Assembly (NCBI RefSeq): GCF_003946015.1
Contig: NZ_RHNU01000001.1
Span: 95,212 to 159,211 of the forward strand
Source: Companilactobacillus insicii
Lineage (GTDB): Bacteria > Bacillota > Bacilli > Lactobacillales > Lactobacillaceae
Direction: 5' to 3'
Length of the DNA: 64,000 bases
Shown: in pieces, positions 36,790 through 46,079 of the stretch
How positions within the stretch are numbered: position 1 is the first letter of the stretch
Layout: each line of letters opens with the position of its first letter
Program-made: the position numbers and the translations under genes
Notes under the pieces: model-generated
What the model was told of the DNA's origin: nothing
Databases searched by the model: none
The model's input: the letters and a program-made list of their open reading frames with translations, nothing else

Positions 36790-38724
36790 ATGGGTTTAAC
36801 AGTTGCAGAAAAATGTATAAAACGTTCCATAGTGTATGGTGATATGACTAAGAGAGGCAGTAGAATAGGTATTCGAGCTCATCAAACTTTGGGTCATGAT
36901 CTTAACGCAATTATGACTTTTTTGGCACTAGATCAATTAGGTATTGATCATGTGAAAACTGAGCTATCTGTTCAATATATGGATCATAATATGATACAAG
37001 CTGATTACAAGAATGCTGATGATCATCGTTTCTTACAAGAGATGACATCTAAATATGGGGTTGTTTGTGCACGTCCAGGTAGTGGTATTTGTCATCAGCT
37101 TCATCTTGAATACTTTGGTATTCCTAGTAAGACTTTGATCGGTGGTGATTCACACACTCCTTGCCAAGGTGGTTTAGGAATGTTGGCCATTGGTGTTGGT
37201 GGATTTGATGCTGCGATGGCAATGGCTGGTGAGCCATTATATATAAAAATGCCATACATTACAAATGTTCATTTAACAGGACATTTACCAGAAAAAGTTT
37301 CAGCTAAGAATATTGTTCTTGAAGTTCTTAGAAGAATCGATGTCAAAGGTGGAGTTGGTAAAATCCTCGAATACACTGGCCCCGGTGTTAAGACATTAAA
37401 CGTTGCTGAACGTTCAACAATTACCAATATGGGTGCTGAAACAGGAGCAACATCTTCAATATTTCCAAGTGATGAAAATACTAAAGCGTGGATGCATGCA
37501 TTCCATCGTGAAGAGGATTGGATTCCATTGTCTGCTGATAAAGATGCCCAATATGATGATGTAATTGAAATCAATTTGGACAAATTAGTTCCGTTGATTG
37601 CCTTACCTTCGTCTCCAGGTAAAGTAGTTCCTGTTCGTGAAGTAGAAGGAACAAAAATTGATCAAGTAATGTTAGGTAGTTGTACAAACACAGCGCTTAA
37701 TGATGTTAAATCGTTAGCAAATATTTTCCAAAACAATGAAGTAAGTGACACAGTCGATGCTGCACTTTATCCTTCAACAAAAACAGTAATTGCTGAGAGT
37801 ATCAAGAGAGGGTTCTTTAATCCTATAGTTAACGCAGGTATTAGAATCTTTGAACCAATGTGTGGTGGATGTAATGGATGTGGGTTTGCTCCACAAACAC
37901 ATGGTGTATCAGTCAGAACTACACCACGTAATTTCCCAGGACGTAGTGGTACCAAAGATGACCAAGTATATTTGGCAGCACCAGAAACCGCTGCAGCATC
38001 AGCTATTAAAGGAGTAATTACTGATCCACGTGATCTTGATTTTCCAGAATATCATTATGATTTACCTAATGAATTTATTCAATTGGACAATTTATTCTAT
38101 AATCCAATCCATGTTGATGAAGTACATTATGGTCCAAATCTAAAGCCAATTCCTCATTTCGACAGGCATCAAGATACAGAGTCAGGAGAGGTATTGCTCA
38201 AACTTCCTAACAACATTACGACTGATCATATTTGTCCAGCTGGAGCATTGTATTTACCAATCCGTTCTAATATTCCAGAAATTTCAAGGCATTCATTTAT
38301 GACAATTGATACTACGTTCCCAGATCGTGCCAAAGCTGCAAATGGTGGCATTTTAGTTGCGGGTGAGAATTATGGACAAGGTTCGAGCCGTGAGCAAGCT
38401 GCTATTATCCCACGTTACTTGGGTATTAAAGCAATTATTGCCAAAGACTTTGCTAGATTACACTTAGCTAACTTGGTAAATTGGGGAGTTGTTCCTCTAA
38501 CGTTTAAGAATGATGAAGATTATCAAGCCATTAATCAAGGCGATGATCTAAAAATAAATTTGAATGAAATGACACCTGACGGAGACATTACTGTCACAAA
38601 TGAAACACAAAATATCAAGTTCTTTGTCACAACACCATTAAGTATTGAAGATATTGAAACCGTTAAATGGGGTGGCAGATTGAATCAAATGAGAAACAGG
38701 AGTGATGAGCATGTTACTGCATGA
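36790..38724 (+). CDS. Aconitate hydratase-like protein (short form)
   Basis: A 644-residue aconitase-superfamily protein, of the short type seen in clostridia. The N-terminus GLTVAEKCIKRSIVYG, the GGDSHTPCQGGLG histidine loop, [4Fe-4S] ligands in LGSCTNT and the CGGC pair (about residues 358-361), and the swivel-domain active-site loop GENYGQGSSREQAA are all present. It should isomerise citrate or a related tricarboxylate through an aconitate-type intermediate. It is the first gene of a five-gene operon divergent from lysR. The second aconitase-like gene overlaps it by 14 bases, so the two are coupled and are presumably not redundant. Confidence 0.9.
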   Translation: MGLTVAEKCIKRSIVYGDMTKRGSRIGIRAHQTLGHDLNAIMTFLALDQLGIDHVKTELSVQYMDHNMIQADYKNADDHRFLQEMTSKYGVVCARPGSGICHQLHLEYFGIPSKTLIGGDSHTPCQGGLGMLAIGVGGFDAAMAMAGEPLYIKMPYITNVHLTGHLPEKVSAKNIVLEVLRRIDVKGGVGKILEYTGPGVKTLNVAERSTITNMGAETGATSSIFPSDENTKAWMHAFHREEDWIPLSADKDAQYDDVIEINLDKLVPLIALPSSPGKVVPVREVEGTKIDQVMLGSCTNTALNDVKSLANIFQNNEVSDTVDAALYPSTKTVIAESIKRGFFNPIVNAGIRIFEPMCGGCNGCGFAPQTHGVSVRTTPRNFPGRSGTKDDQVYLAAPETAAASAIKGVITDPRDLDFPEYHYDLPNEFIQLDNLFYNPIHVDEVHYGPNLKPIPHFDRHQDTESGEVLLKLPNNITTDHICPAGALYLPIRSNIPEISRHSFMTIDTTFPDRAKAANGGILVAGENYGQGSSREQAAIIPRYLGIKAIIAKDFARLHLANLVNWGVVPLTFKNDEDYQAINQGDDLKINLNEMTPDGDITVTNETQNIKFFVTTPLSIEDIETVKWGGRLNQMRNRSDEHVTA

Positions 38725-40987
38725 TAATGGACAGTTTTATAAAGATGGTCGTTGGATCAATGCCGAAGGTAAGAGCCATGATGAAATTGAAAATGGTCGA
38801 AAAAAAACGATGGCATATCAAATAATAAAAAAGCATAACACTAGTGATTCAATGGAACATTTGAAGCTACGTTTTGATGCAATAGCATCGCATGACATAA
38901 CTTATGTCAGTATAATTCAAACTGCTAAAGCATCTGGAATCGATCATTTCACCATGCCATATGTATTAACCAACTGCCATAACAGTCTTTGTGCAGTCGG
39001 CGGAACAATCAATGCGGATGACCATAGATTTGGTTTGTCAGCTGCTAAAAAATACGGTGGAATTTTTGTACCACCTAATGTGGCTGTTATTCACCAATAT
39101 ATGCGTGAAATGATGGCGGGTTGCGGAAAGATGATTCTAGGCTCGGATAGTCATACTCGTTATGGAGCTATTGGAACAATGGCCATTGGCGAAGGTGGCG
39201 GTGAATTGGTCAAACAACTGATGGGCAAAACCTATGATGTAGATTATCCTGAAATTGTCGCGGTATATTTGACTGGATCGCCACGTCCGGGTATTGGACC
39301 ACAAGATGTTGCACTGAAACTTGTCGGAGAAGTGTTCAACAAGAGATTCGTTAAGAATCGCATTTTGGAATTTGTCGGACCTGGTATCCATTCTCTAGAT
39401 CAGGATTTTCGTAACGGAATTGATGTCATGACAACTGAAACAACTTGCTTATCGTCAATTTGGGAGACTGATGATACTGTCAAGGGCTGGTTGAAGACAC
39501 ATGGACGTGAAGACGACTATGAGAAGTTATCACCCGATGATGGAGCTTATTATGACAGAAGCATTGAAATTGACCTAAGTAAGATTGAATCAATGATTGC
39601 ATTACCATTCCATCCAAGTAATGCTTTTAGTATTCATGATTTGAATGATAATTTAGATGAAATTTTGGCTGAAGTTGAACATAATGCTGAATCTCAATTG
39701 GATGGAGATAATTTACATCTTCATTTAAGAAATAAAGTCCGTAATGGCAGATTGTATGCACAAGAAGGATCAATTGCTGGATGTGCTGGTGGAACATATG
39801 GCAACATTCGTGCTGCTGCTAAGATTTTGGATGGTAATCCAATTAGTACAATGGAATTCCCATTATCGATTTATCCATCAAGTATGCCAATCTATCAGTA
39901 CCTAGTTGATTCAGGGGATGCATCTAAGATGATGACCTCGGGAGCAATATTTAAGACGGCATTTTGTGGACCTTGTTTTGGTGGTGGTGAAACACCAGCT
40001 AATGATACATTAGCTATTCGCCATACGACTAGAAACTTTATTCATAGAGAAGGTTCAAAGCCACAGGAAGGACAACTTTCATCAGTAGCATTGATGGATG
40101 CACGTTCAATTGCTGCAAGTGCTTTGAACGGTGGAGCAATTACTGCCGCAACTGACATTGATTTTGAAGAACCGATTAAGCCTATTTATAGTTTTAATCC
40201 AAAGATTTATCAAAATTTGATTTTCCATGGAGAAGGAAAAGCCAATAAAGATCAATCATTAATCTTTGGACCAAACATTAAAGATTGGCCTAAATTCTCT
40301 GAAATGCCTGATCAGTTATTAACTAAGATTGGTGCTTACTTGGATGAACCTGTTACAACAACTGATGAATTGATTCCATCAGGTGACACTTCGAGTTATC
40401 GTTCTAATCCAGAAAGATTAGCTAGCTTTGCATTATCACGTCAAGTTCCAGAATATGTTGGACGTGCAAAGACTATGCGCAAAGCTGAACACGAACGCCT
40501 TTCTTCAGAAAATCCAACAGAAGCTGATCCGGATTTAGGAATTGTTTATGATGCAATGAAAAAGGATTTTCCAGATGTAGATGTTGATCAAGTAATGCTT
40601 GGAAGCATGATCTATGCAAATCGCCCTGGAGATGGTTCAGCGCGTGAACAAGCTGCGTCATGTCAAAGGGTTCTTGGTGGTATGGTCAATGTTGCACGTG
40701 AATACGCTACAAAGAGATATCGTTCAAACTTGATAAATTGGGGTATCTTGCCACTATTAAATCAAAACTTCGAAGCTTCACCTGAAGATTATTTGTATCT
40801 CACAGGTATTCATGATTTTCTAAATCAAAAGAGCGGTGAACTGAAAGGTTACCTATTCCATGAGGGTAATTGGACAACCTATACTTTTGAAATCGGTGAA
40901 CTTACTAATGATGAAAGGAAAATATTGTTATCTGGTTGCTTAATCAATTTAGATAAGAAAGAAATGTTGGCGAGAACTTATGGATAG
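38711..40987 (+). CDS. Aconitase-superfamily hydratase (YbhJ-like)
   Basis: A 758-residue protein of the less-known aconitase branch close in size to E. coli YbhJ. Catalytic-type features are visible: GSDSHTRYGAIG, FCGPCFGGGETP (cluster CxxC), GCAGGTYG and the swivel loop PGDGSAREQAASCQRVLGG. N- and C-terminal additions explain the greater length. The reaction of this branch is not established; pairing with a canonical aconitase suggests a second hydration or a different stereoisomer. I chose ATG 38711, eight bases after GGAG; an upstream GTG at 38702 overlaps that site. It overlaps the next gene by eight bases. Confidence 0.85.
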   Translation: MLLHDNGQFYKDGRWINAEGKSHDEIENGRKKTMAYQIIKKHNTSDSMEHLKLRFDAIASHDITYVSIIQTAKASGIDHFTMPYVLTNCHNSLCAVGGTINADDHRFGLSAAKKYGGIFVPPNVAVIHQYMREMMAGCGKMILGSDSHTRYGAIGTMAIGEGGGELVKQLMGKTYDVDYPEIVAVYLTGSPRPGIGPQDVALKLVGEVFNKRFVKNRILEFVGPGIHSLDQDFRNGIDVMTTETTCLSSIWETDDTVKGWLKTHGREDDYEKLSPDDGAYYDRSIEIDLSKIESMIALPFHPSNAFSIHDLNDNLDEILAEVEHNAESQLDGDNLHLHLRNKVRNGRLYAQEGSIAGCAGGTYGNIRAAAKILDGNPISTMEFPLSIYPSSMPIYQYLVDSGDASKMMTSGAIFKTAFCGPCFGGGETPANDTLAIRHTTRNFIHREGSKPQEGQLSSVALMDARSIAASALNGGAITAATDIDFEEPIKPIYSFNPKIYQNLIFHGEGKANKDQSLIFGPNIKDWPKFSEMPDQLLTKIGAYLDEPVTTTDELIPSGDTSSYRSNPERLASFALSRQVPEYVGRAKTMRKAEHERLSSENPTEADPDLGIVYDAMKKDFPDVDVDQVMLGSMIYANRPGDGSAREQAASCQRVLGGMVNVAREYATKRYRSNLINWGILPLLNQNFEASPEDYLYLTGIHDFLNQKSGELKGYLFHEGNWTTYTFEIGELTNDERKILLSGCLINLDKKEMLARTYG

Positions 40988-42107
40988 TGTAATTAAAAAA
41001 AGTGTTTCAGATGCGTTTTCAGATATTATTTCAGAAGAGAAAGATCGTGAGGATAAACTCAATAACCAAGTCACTCCAAAATTAAAAACGAATACTATTG
41101 GCATTCTACCAGGGGATGGCATTGGACCTAGATTAATACATCAAGCTAAACGAGTTCTGAATTACTTGATGTCTCCTGAGATTGGTTCAGGAAAGCTTCA
41201 TCTTGAAGATATAACTGGATGTACCATAGAAGCAAGAACTGCTGCTGGTGAGGCGGTTCCAAGCGAGGTTATGGATCAAATTAAAACATATCCAGTGTTA
41301 TTAAAGGGACCAATGGTCACACCACGTGGAAATGATGGATCAAAAAATGTTGAAAGTGCTAATGCCTTTTTACGTAGAAATCTGGACCTATATGCAAGTA
41401 TTCGTCCAATGCAAGTTGGAAATCAGGATTGGACTTTCTTTAGAGAGAATATTGAAGGACCATATTTATTTGGTAGTAAGGGACTAGCCGTGGACGATGA
41501 ATTAGCAATTGATTTCGTAGTTTTGACTAAGAAAGAAGCCACTAGACTTGCTCATAAAGCTTTTGCGTATGCTGATGCACATGGCAAGACTGAGGTTGCA
41601 GTTGTTACTAAGGCAAACATTGTTAAATTAACAGATGGTAATTTTGTTAAAGCTTGCCAAGAAGTTGCTAAAGATTATCCAAACATCACATTAACTCCAT
41701 ATTTTGTTGATGCAATGGCTGCTAATCTGCATGATCCCAAATTTGGTAATCAGCTTCAAGTTGTAGTCCTGCCTAATTTGTATGGTGATATCATTACTGA
41801 TATTGCGGCTCAGTTACAAGGTGGACTTGGCTCAGCTGGATCAGCTAATATTGGTGATAACTATGCAATTTTTGAAGCTATTCACGGAACCGCACCATGG
41901 CTATTTGAACATCATTTGGAAGATTATGCTGATCCGCGTAGTTTGATGCGTGCTGTTGTAATGCTGTTAGATCATATTGGTTACACTGATCAAGCAAACC
42001 GATTATCCAGTGCGTTAAATAAGCTGAGTAATAAAGCTGATTTACCAAACGTTGATAATAATTTCACAACAAATGACTATGTAACAAAATTGATTGATAA
42101 CTTGTAA
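40980..42107 (+). CDS. Isocitrate dehydrogenase-like decarboxylating dehydrogenase
   Basis: A 375-residue beta-decarboxylating dehydrogenase. Residues that bind isocitrate in E. coli IDH appear in order: S126, N128, R132 (ESANAFLRR), R142, R155 and Y162 (FRENIEGPY), K211 (TKANI), D244, D270 and D274 (GDIITD). The S-x-N pattern argues for isocitrate or a close analogue rather than isopropylmalate. Where NADP enzymes have Lys-Tyr after HGTAP there is Trp-Leu, so cofactor choice is unclear. An unusual N-terminal extension of about 35 charged residues precedes the Rossmann-like core. It overlaps the hydratase gene, so the reaction probably follows it. Confidence 0.88.
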   Translation: MDSVIKKSVSDAFSDIISEEKDREDKLNNQVTPKLKTNTIGILPGDGIGPRLIHQAKRVLNYLMSPEIGSGKLHLEDITGCTIEARTAAGEAVPSEVMDQIKTYPVLLKGPMVTPRGNDGSKNVESANAFLRRNLDLYASIRPMQVGNQDWTFFRENIEGPYLFGSKGLAVDDELAIDFVVLTKKEATRLAHKAFAYADAHGKTEVAVVTKANIVKLTDGNFVKACQEVAKDYPNITLTPYFVDAMAANLHDPKFGNQLQVVVLPNLYGDIITDIAAQLQGGLGSAGSANIGDNYAIFEAIHGTAPWLFEHHLEDYADPRSLMRAVVMLLDHIGYTDQANRLSSALNKLSNKADLPNVDNNFTTNDYVTKLIDNL

Positions 42108-42176
42108 TAAATAATTGCCTGATTTTGAATTAATATCCAAAAACTATTTTGAAATTAACTTATGGGGGCGAAACTT

Positions 42177-43610
42177 ATGAAACTTGGATCAACTTCCGTC
42201 ATTATTATTCTTGGCGTGGTAGTCGCGTATATAATCTTAACCGGCTATTTAAGTGTTAGATGGAGCGGCAAAACTAATGATGATTTTATGACTGGTAGTC
42301 GTGGGCTGCCAACCTTTATTATTGGTGTTTTATTGATGTCTCAGTTTATTGGAGCAGTTACTTTGGTTGGGACTGCACAAACCGCATTCTCTAGTGGTGT
42401 TGCTGCTATGTGGTCTGTAATCGCTGCCACAATAGGATTTATAATTTATGGACTTTTCATTGTTAAGAAGTTGTATGGAACTGGCGGTTTCACAATTTCA
42501 GGTATCTTGGAAAACAAGTTTGGTCCATCAACGAAGTACATCGTTTCTATTATTATGATTTACGCACTATTTTTAACTAATGTGGCTAACTATATTAGTG
42601 GTGCAAGTATTCTTTCGACTATTTTAAATATGAATCTCAACGTAGCAATGATCGTTGTTGGTATCGTCGGTACCTTTTACTTCTGTATTGGTGGTATGAA
42701 AAGTGTCGCATATGTTACGGCTATTCATACTTTTGTTAAGTATTTAGGATTAGTTATTACATTAGCAGTTGCCTTGTTCTTAACTAAAGGACTTGGTCCA
42801 GTTATGCACGGATTGCCCCACTATTATTTCACCGGAGCAGGTAAGATTGGCTGGGGAACAATAATTGGTTGGATCATTACTTCAACTGGTTCGATCTTTT
42901 CAACACAATATATTTTGCAGTCAGTTTCATCATCAAAAAATGCTAAGAGTGCGCAAAAAGCAACATTCTTAGCTGCTGGAATTACACTTCCATTAGCATT
43001 TATCTTGGCCTTGATTGGTGTTTGTGCCCGTTATCTATTTCCTAAGATTAATAGTTTGTATGCATTGTCAGTATTCATCGGTCATATGAATATCGGATTG
43101 GCTACTATTGTCGCAACTGGATTATTAGCCGCAGTTTTCATCGCTGTCAGTGCACTGTCACTAGGTGCTGTGTCATTAATTGTTCAAGATTTTTATGTTC
43201 CACACTGGAAACCAGAACCTAAACAACAATTACGTGTAACTAGAATTATTTCTGTTGTTGTTGGTCTATTGCCAATTGTTTTTGCATCAATCACACCACA
43301 AGTATTATCTATGTCATTCTTTACTAAAGCAGTTCGTGTTTCAATTGCTATCGTTGCCGTTGTGGCATTCTACCTACCACATTTTACTGATACTCGTGGA
43401 GCAAATATTTCATTAGTTGGTACAGCAATTATTTCTACAGTTTGGTTTGTTATGGGTGATCCATTTGGAATAAATGATGTTTTCGTAGCATTATTGACAC
43501 CACTTATCATAATGACCATTTACAAATTGGTCATGAAACTTGCCCATAAGACGGTTAGCTGTGAGAGTGCAAGTGTAGATGCTCAACCAATTGAACACAA
43601 CAAAGCATAA
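42177..43610 (+). CDS. Sodium:solute symporter family transporter
   Basis: A 477-residue SSS (SLC5-like) membrane protein with about 13 hydrophobic helices. Family features include the DDFMTGSRGLP segment after helix 1, the SQFIGAVTLVGTAQTAFSSGV stretch in helix 2, and YCIGGMKSV-like FYFCIGGMKSVAYVTAIH. It should import an organic acid or similar solute with sodium; substrates of this subgroup are not predictable. I chose ATG 42177, which follows GGGGGCG; ATG 42162 overlaps that site. Its place in the operon makes it the likely uptake system for the pathway's substrate. Confidence 0.87.
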   Translation: MKLGSTSVIIILGVVVAYIILTGYLSVRWSGKTNDDFMTGSRGLPTFIIGVLLMSQFIGAVTLVGTAQTAFSSGVAAMWSVIAATIGFIIYGLFIVKKLYGTGGFTISGILENKFGPSTKYIVSIIMIYALFLTNVANYISGASILSTILNMNLNVAMIVVGIVGTFYFCIGGMKSVAYVTAIHTFVKYLGLVITLAVALFLTKGLGPVMHGLPHYYFTGAGKIGWGTIIGWIITSTGSIFSTQYILQSVSSSKNAKSAQKATFLAAGITLPLAFILALIGVCARYLFPKINSLYALSVFIGHMNIGLATIVATGLLAAVFIAVSALSLGAVSLIVQDFYVPHWKPEPKQQLRVTRIISVVVGLLPIVFASITPQVLSMSFFTKAVRVSIAIVAVVAFYLPHFTDTRGANISLVGTAIISTVWFVMGDPFGINDVFVALLTPLIIMTIYKLVMKLAHKTVSCESASVDAQPIEHNKA

Positions 43611-43636
43611 AAATACTTATATTAGGAGATATTATT

Positions 43637-44701
43637 ATGAATTATCGTAAGTACGTTTACGTTGGCTGTCGTACGACCAAAGCACGTCATGCCATTGGTA
43701 AAGGAATATCAGTTTATGGTGTTAATGATCAAGGTGGCTGGGATTTATTAAACATAACTAAGGATTTAGAAAATCCATCTTTTTTAACACTTGATAATAC
43801 TAAAAAATTCCTATATGCGATTCATGGTGATTTTGGGGACATTACTGCTTTTAAAATTTTGGAAAATGGGAAATTGGAAAGACTTAACTCAATTACTCTA
43901 GATGCAAAGAATCCTGTTCATGTAATAATGTCCGCAAATAACCGTTTCTTAGTTATTCCATTTTTACAAACTGGAGATGTTGTGACAGTTGAACGGAATG
44001 TTGAAACTGGTGAACTTATCAAAGTTGCATCAAGAAAAATTGTTAAAGGTATTACCGAAGATGATGTATCACATCCTCATATGATTTGTTTTGACAAAAC
44101 TGGTAAACGAATATTAGTACCTTGTCAAGGACGTGAAGCTGGGGTAAGTAAGGTCGTTGTATTTGATTTTGATCCCGATAGTGGTGAACTGACACAAGTC
44201 TTTGAACGTAAGACTAGATTGGGTGCTGAAGCGCGTCATGTCGCAATGCATCCAAATGGTAAGTTTGCTTATTTGGTAAGTGAAAAGGATAGTACTATTG
44301 GCTATTACTCGTACGATGAAGTCAATGGTGCAGCTATCCCAATGCAAATTTTGAGTACAATGCCGGACACTAAGACTGGAGATTGTTGGGCAAGTGGCGT
44401 TGCTATGGATAATGATGGTAAGTATGTTTATGTATCAAATAGGTCAGATAATTCTGTTACGTGGTATAGCATTGACCAAAAGACAGGCTATTTAACATTA
44501 ATTGACAATGTTAGTTGCATGGGTCACCATCCAAGATTTATTGTTTTTGGTCCTACAGCACGTCATTTGTATATTGCCAATAAGAATACTCATACTATTT
44601 ATCGTTACACGAAGGGAGATGATGGCACTTTAACTGAGCCAACGTTAATGGCAGAAACAGGTAGCCCAACTTGTATTGCCTTTTCTTGGACAGCTAAATA
44701 A
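43637..44701 (+). CDS. Beta-propeller lactonase family protein
   Basis: A 354-residue seven-bladed propeller of the YbhE/Pgl lactonase family. Repeated blade motifs are visible: NPSFLTLDNTKKFLYAIHG, HPHMICFDKTGKRILVPCQG, EARHVAMHPNGKFAYLVSE, YVYVSNRSDNSV and HHPRFIVFGPTARHLYIANK. Members hydrolyse 6-phosphogluconolactone or other lactones; no pentose phosphate genes are nearby. In this operon a tricarboxylic acid lactone such as isocitrate lactone is a reasonable idea, but it is only inference. TAGGAGA precedes the ATG. It is the last gene of the unit. Confidence 0.88.
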   Translation: MNYRKYVYVGCRTTKARHAIGKGISVYGVNDQGGWDLLNITKDLENPSFLTLDNTKKFLYAIHGDFGDITAFKILENGKLERLNSITLDAKNPVHVIMSANNRFLVIPFLQTGDVVTVERNVETGELIKVASRKIVKGITEDDVSHPHMICFDKTGKRILVPCQGREAGVSKVVVFDFDPDSGELTQVFERKTRLGAEARHVAMHPNGKFAYLVSEKDSTIGYYSYDEVNGAAIPMQILSTMPDTKTGDCWASGVAMDNDGKYVYVSNRSDNSVTWYSIDQKTGYLTLIDNVSCMGHHPRFIVFGPTARHLYIANKNTHTIYRYTKGDDGTLTEPTLMAETGSPTCIAFSWTAK

Positions 44702-44749
44702 TGATTCATGAGAACTAATCATAACTTTTTACAACTATTAAACTATTCA

Positions 44750-44793
44750 AAAAGATCCAGGTAAAAATAGAAATATTTTACCTGGGTCTTTTT
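44750..44793. terminator. Bidirectional terminator
   Basis: An imperfect stem AAAGATCCAGGTAAAAATA / TATTTTACCTGGGTCTTT with a GAAA loop and flanking A/T runs lies between the lactonase gene and the convergent araC-type gene. Confidence 0.85.
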
Positions 44794-44796
44794 GTC

Positions 44797-45783
44797 TTAA
44801 TTATGTTTGACCACACTCTGAATATCACTCATAAGTGATTTATACTTTTTCTGATATTTACGAAATTCACAAGTACGGCATGGACTATTATTATTTTCAA
44901 TTTGCAAATGGCTTTTAATAATTTTTTCAGATAAGTGTTTATTATCTAAACTAAGCTCCTGCTTGAATTTACTATCAGATTTGACCAAATTAGGTGTTAA
45001 TTGTTTTCTGTACGAAGTTGGCGTCATACCGAAGTGTTTTTTAAAGCTTTGATTAAATATTTTTAAATCGTGGAATCCAACCTGATATGCGATTGAAGAA
45101 ATATTGTCAGTACTTCTGGTCAATTCTCGAATTGCCTGTTGAAGGCGACAGCGTGTGACGTATTCGGAATAAGTAATTCCTAGTTGTGATTTTAGTAACT
45201 TAGATAAATAAGTCGGTGAATAGTTAACTTGTTTAGCCAGCATTGAAAGTGAGATTTCTTCACTAAAATGATTTTCTAAGTATTCTGTTAGCTTCGATAT
45301 AGCGTTTTGATGTTTAGGAGTTGCCATAGTTGTATTGTACGATTTATCAGGTATATAAAATCTTGATAGCAGTTTGAGAAAATCAAAGTATGCAGAGGTC
45401 TGCGACAACTTATTATCAGGATAAGTTAGATTGGCAAGGGATGAACGAATGGGTTCGTATAATGGATTGATGTGCTCAGCTACAGTATTTAACTGAAATT
45501 TTCCAGAATTATAGTTAGACCCAGTGATTTTCAAAGCCTCTGGTCTAATATGTATCCTAAGCATCACACTATTAGCAACTTTAGAAAATGTCGCATGCCC
45601 ACGGTTTGGATTGATTACTAACAAATCATTTGGTGCCATAGTAAAGACTTCACCTTCGACATTGGCCTCAACTGTACCGGTTAGTAACCAGAGTAGTTCA
45701 ATGTCAGGATGCCAATTATAATGATAGCTGCCAATTTCATAAATTAGTTCGTCATAGTTCACTGTTACCTTGTATTCTGGCAT
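44797..45783 (-). CDS. AraC family transcriptional regulator with cysteine tail
   Basis: A 328-residue regulator. The N-terminal cupin-like half (WHPDIELLWLLTGTVEANVEGE, then PNDLLVINPNRGH) should sense the inducer. The double helix-turn-helix follows (ISLSMLAKQVNYSPTYLSKLLKSQLG and NISSIAYQVGFHDLKIFNQSFKKHFGMTP). Beyond the HTH are about 75 more residues with CRTC at 302-305, which is unusual. GGAAGG precedes the ATG. It diverges from ttdA, so it most likely controls the tartrate genes rather than the lactonase operon it converges with. Confidence 0.92.
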   Translation of the reverse strand: MPEYKVTVNYDELIYEIGSYHYNWHPDIELLWLLTGTVEANVEGEVFTMAPNDLLVINPNRGHATFSKVANSVMLRIHIRPEALKITGSNYNSGKFQLNTVAEHINPLYEPIRSSLANLTYPDNKLSQTSAYFDFLKLLSRFYIPDKSYNTTMATPKHQNAISKLTEYLENHFSEEISLSMLAKQVNYSPTYLSKLLKSQLGITYSEYVTRCRLQQAIRELTRSTDNISSIAYQVGFHDLKIFNQSFKKHFGMTPTSYRKQLTPNLVKSDSKFKQELSLDNKHLSEKIIKSHLQIENNNSPCRTCEFRKYQKKYKSLMSDIQSVVKHN

Positions 45784-46079
45784 AATAATCCCTTCCTTTA
45801 TTTATAATTTAGATGTATAGCTCCTTTCCCGCAATTAACTCTAATAGTCAAATGACAAAAAAGACCTAGGGGTAATTTTTACTATAAATATTGTTGTGTG
45901 ATGTATTAAAGACTAATTTTATCGCCAAAAGCATAGTGTGTAATTGCCATTGTTCAAAATAATTATGGCAAAATTGACCAAATTTAATGAGATGGTCATA
46001 ACGCAAATTGAATGACTAACGGATAGTTTAGTTTGTCTGTGCATCGTATCATGTAGTCAGAAATAAGGGAGGTAGTCAA
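45784..46079. promoter_or_regulatory. Divergent araC / ttdA control region
   Basis: This 296-base gap holds no convincing ORF. A likely ttdA promoter is TTGACC (45974-45979), 17 bases, CATAAC (45997-46002). The arms GACCA (45976-45980) and TGGTC (45993-45997) form an inverted repeat between its boxes. Such placement fits an operator, but I cannot assign the protein. AT-rich sequence with TTATAA (45801-45806 region, minus strand) lies before araC. Confidence 0.45.

Noticed and set aside
36671..36830. N-terminal extension of the LysR gene to 36830
   Set aside because: It would cover the divergent promoter and lacks a ribosome site, whereas ATG 36671 has GGAGG and begins at the HTH.
42162..44701. 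Symporter and lactonase as glucose or pentose phosphate genes
   Set aside because: No sugar phosphate enzymes are nearby; gene order ties both to the aconitase-like operon.
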